NCBI GenBank assembly: GCA_028707375.1
Contig: JAQWCB010000048.1
Location: 1 to 7,014 of the forward strand
Length of the DNA: 7,014 nucleotides
DNA from: Bacilli bacterium
Lineage (GTDB): Bacteria > Bacillota_I > Bacilli_A > RFN20 > CAG-288
Direction of reading: 5' to 3'
A program made the position numbers and the translations under genes. A model generated the notes under the pieces. The model searched no databases and was not told the DNA's origin. It worked only from the letters and a program-made list of their open reading frames with translations. This document shows, one piece after another, positions 5,131 to 7,014 of this stretch (positions within the stretch are counted from its first letter, which is position 1; each line of letters starts with the position of its first letter).

Positions 5131-6636
5131 ATGGCAATTAAAACAAATGAAATAAGTGCTTTAATCAAAGAACAGATTAAAGAATATTCGCAAAAGGTAG
5201 AATCAAACGATGTTGGAACCGTTGTAACTGTCGGCGATGGAATTGCTACTATTTATGGTTTGGATAAAGCAATGCTTGGTGAACTTTTACTCTTCCCTCA
5301 CGATATATATGGAATGGTCATGAATCTAAACGAGGATAGTGTAGGATCTGCTCTACTTGGGGATGATACCCTCATCGAAGAAGGAGACATGGTCAAGCGC
5401 ACGGGAAAGGTCGTTGAGGTCCCTGTTGGTGATGGCTTATTAGGAAGAGTTGTCAATGCTTTGGGTCAGCCCATCGATGGAATGGGAGCGATTAAATATG
5501 ATCACACTCGTCCGATTGAACGAATTGCTCCAGGTGTTATGACAAGAAAATCAGTTGATCAGCCGTTGGAAACAGGATTGAAGGCTATCGATGCGATGGT
5601 TCCCATCGGTCGCGGTCAAAGAGAATTGATCATCGGTGATCGTCAAACAGGAAAGACAGCGATTGCTATCGATACTATCATTAATCAAAAAGGTAAAAAT
5701 TGTCTATGTGTTTATGTAGCTATTGGACAAAAAAATTCAACGGTTGTTCGCGTTGTTGAGAAATTGAAAAAATATGATGCGATGAGTTATACCACGGTTG
5801 TTTCGGCGACGGCGGCGGAGTTAGACCCTTTGAAATATATTGCTCCTTACGCTGGAGTGACAATGGCTGAAGAGTGGATGGATCACGGCAAGGATGTTTT
5901 GATTGTCTACGATGATTTATCAAAGCACGCAGTGGCTTATCGTACTTTATCTCTTCTATTGAAGAGAGCACCGGGCCGTGAGGCTTATCCTGGAGATGTT
6001 TTTTATCTACATTCAAGATTGCTAGAACGGGCGTGTCGTCTCTCTGATGAATATGGTGGAGGTTCAATTACAGCCTTGCCAATTATTGAGACTCAAGCGG
6101 GTGATATTTCTGCTTATATTCCAACAAATGTTATTTCCATTACTGATGGACAAATCTTTTTAATGACTGACTTATTTAATAAAGGCCAAAGACCGGCTAT
6201 CGATTCTGGACTCTCGGTTTCTCGTGTCGGTTCAGCAGCTCAATACAAGGCTGTCAAACAGGTTTCTAAATCATTAAAAATTGAATTAGCTAACTTCCAC
6301 GAGTTGGAATCGTTCTCACAGTTTGGTTCTGATTTGGATGCCGAGACTAAAAAAATCTTAACTCACGGTGAAGTTTTGATGGAAGTATTAAAACAAGGCC
6401 AGTATCAGCCGATGTCATTTGTTCAACAAGTGGTGGAATTGTTCGTTGCTCAAAACGGGTATATGGATGATATTGATACAACTAAGATTCGCCCCTTTCT
6501 CGACAAGTTGTATGCGATGATGGAAAAGGATTATAAGGATATCCTTGATGAAATATATAATAAAAAGGAATTGAGCGATAAATTGATAGGAAAAATGACC
6601 AAAGCGGTTCAAACTATCAAGGAAGCAATTAAGTAA
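5131..6636 (+). CDS. atpA: F1Fo ATP synthase subunit alpha
   Basis: A 501-residue subunit of the F1 hexamer, of full family length. It carries the non-catalytic nucleotide site and the arginine that completes the catalytic site on beta. The N-terminal beta barrel spans about 27-93. The nucleotide domain has the P-loop GDRQTGKT (169-176), the Walker B strand VLIVYDD (256-262), and the ATPase alpha/beta signature [10 protein letters not shown] (355-364), followed by R365, the arginine finger. The C-terminal helical domain spans about 375-501. GDRQTGKT, with Q in the P-loop, distinguishes alpha from beta. GGGAGG (5116-5121) lies 9 nt before the ATG, inside the end of atpH, whose stop is 2 nt upstream. 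No residue needed for function looks altered. Confidence 0.98.
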   Translation: MAIKTNEISALIKEQIKEYSQKVESNDVGTVVTVGDGIATIYGLDKAMLGELLLFPHDIYGMVMNLNEDSVGSALLGDDTLIEEGDMVKRTGKVVEVPVGDGLLGRVVNALGQPIDGMGAIKYDHTRPIERIAPGVMTRKSVDQPLETGLKAIDAMVPIGRGQRELIIGDRQTGKTAIAIDTIINQKGKNCLCVYVAIGQKNSTVVRVVEKLKKYDAMSYTTVVSATAAELDPLKYIAPYAGVTMAEEWMDHGKDVLIVYDDLSKHAVAYRTLSLLLKRAPGREAYPGDVFYLHSRLLERACRLSDEYGGGSITALPIIETQAGDISAYIPTNVISITDGQIFLMTDLFNKGQRPAIDSGLSVSRVGSAAQYKAVKQVSKSLKIELANFHELESFSQFGSDLDAETKKILTHGEVLMEVLKQGQYQPMSFVQQVVELFVAQNGYMDDIDTTKIRPFLDKLYAMMEKDYKDILDEIYNKKELSDKLIGKMTKAVQTIKEAIK

Positions 6637-6647
6637 AAGGAATAAAT

Positions 6648-7014
6648 ATGTCGGCAGGATTAGCAAAGATTAAAAGAAGAATCTCATCTATTGAATCCAC
6701 TAAGAAAATAACGAACGCTATGGAATTAGTATCTTCGGTAAAATTGAAACGCCGGAGAAAAGCAATGGATAATACAATCGAATATCTAAAATTGATGTCC
6801 GATATTATTTCAGATTGCTTTAAAGGCTTAGATGAAAAAGGTAATCACTTGTCGCGTCTACTTAAGCCTTGCGCAACGGGCGAAGGAATTCTCTATCTTG
6901 TTATCACTTCCAATATGGGTCTCTGTGGAGGATACAATTATAACGTTATTAAATATTTGAATTCTGTCATTAAAAAAGGTGACGAAATCATGATGATTGG
7001 CACTAAAGGCTTAA
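6648..7014 (+). CDS. atpG: F1Fo ATP synthase subunit gamma, 3' end cut by window edge
   Basis: The first 122 residues of the central rotor shaft are visible. The N-terminal long helix IKRRISSIESTKKITNAMELVSSVKLKRRRKA (about 8-39) is the half of the coiled coil that turns inside the alpha/beta hexamer, with the conserved T-x-KIT-x-AM-x-LV core. The Rossmann-like domain follows, with ILYLVITSNMGLCGGYNYNV (81-100). This matches the family motif SD(R/K)GLCGG(F/Y)N, except that Asn-Met replaces the usual Asp-Arg/Lys at 89-90. The ATG lies 11 nt after the atpA stop and has AAAGGAA upstream. About 160-170 more residues are expected beyond the edge, then atpD and atpC. Confidence 0.96.
   Translation, partial: MSAGLAKIKRRISSIESTKKITNAMELVSSVKLKRRRKAMDNTIEYLKLMSDIISDCFKGLDEKGNHLSRLLKPCATGEGILYLVITSNMGLCGGYNYNVIKYLNSVIKKGDEIMMIGTKGL

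Noticed and set aside
5720..6067. Minus-strand open frame of 115 codons inside atpA
   Set aside because: It lies fully within the highly conserved alpha gene, with low-complexity shadow composition and no own signals.
1..7014. RNA genes, riboswitches, CRISPR arrays, insertion sequences
   Set aside because: Intergenic space is confined to two short regions (238 and 142 bp) explained by promoters and short repeats. No tRNA-like, repeat-spacer or transposase signal was seen.

Overview
The window comes from an AT-rich bacterium that uses strong AGGAGG-type ribosome binding sites, sigmaA-like promoters, and TAA as almost its only stop codon (eight TAA, one TAG, no TGA). Together with the gene content this points to a low-GC Firmicute or a relative of the Mollicutes/Erysipelotrichia. 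The taxon is an inference from style and family resemblance, not from a marker gene. The ion-binding residues of the ATP synthase c subunit suggest sodium coupling, which would fit a fermentative anaerobe.

Layout. Positions 1-1559 hold a leftward operon of three genes, transcribed from a promoter at 1584-1612: an unrecognised 125-residue protein, a short membrane NfeD-family protein with a C-terminal OB fold, and an SPFH/band-7 (stomatin/paraslipin, QmcA-like) protein that runs off the left edge. NfeD and SPFH proteins are known partners in membrane microdomain organisation. The unrecognised gene abuts NfeD with no gap and may belong to the same function.

Positions 1560-1797 are a divergent intergenic region of 238 bp with a promoter for each side and several inverted repeats. 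The clearest is a 9-bp perfect inverted repeat whose arms flank the -35 and -10 of the rightward promoter. That promoter drives a 212-residue regulator (1798-2436) with a GntR-type winged helix, a helical linker and a C-terminal RCK_C/TrkA_C domain. This is the architecture of BusR, the cyclic-di-AMP-responsive osmotic regulator.

Positions 2437-2578 hold an 8-bp stem inverted repeat and a near-consensus sigmaA promoter (TTAACA-N17-TATAAT) with its -10 embedded in a second inverted repeat. From there the F1Fo ATP synthase operon runs rightward to the end of the window in the order atpI-atpB-atpE-atpF-atpH-atpA-atpG (atpG cut by the right edge). atpD and atpC are expected beyond it.

The most notable points are the c subunit, which carries Glu24 and Glu57 plus Thr58, Thr59 and Tyr62, matching the two-carboxylate sodium-binding pattern known from Fusobacterium nucleatum, and the BusR-like regulator sitting directly upstream of this presumably ion-coupled ATP synthase. 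A direct regulatory link between c-di-AMP/osmotic signalling and the ATP synthase is a hypothesis that the sequence allows but does not prove. I found no RNA genes, mobile elements or CRISPR arrays.
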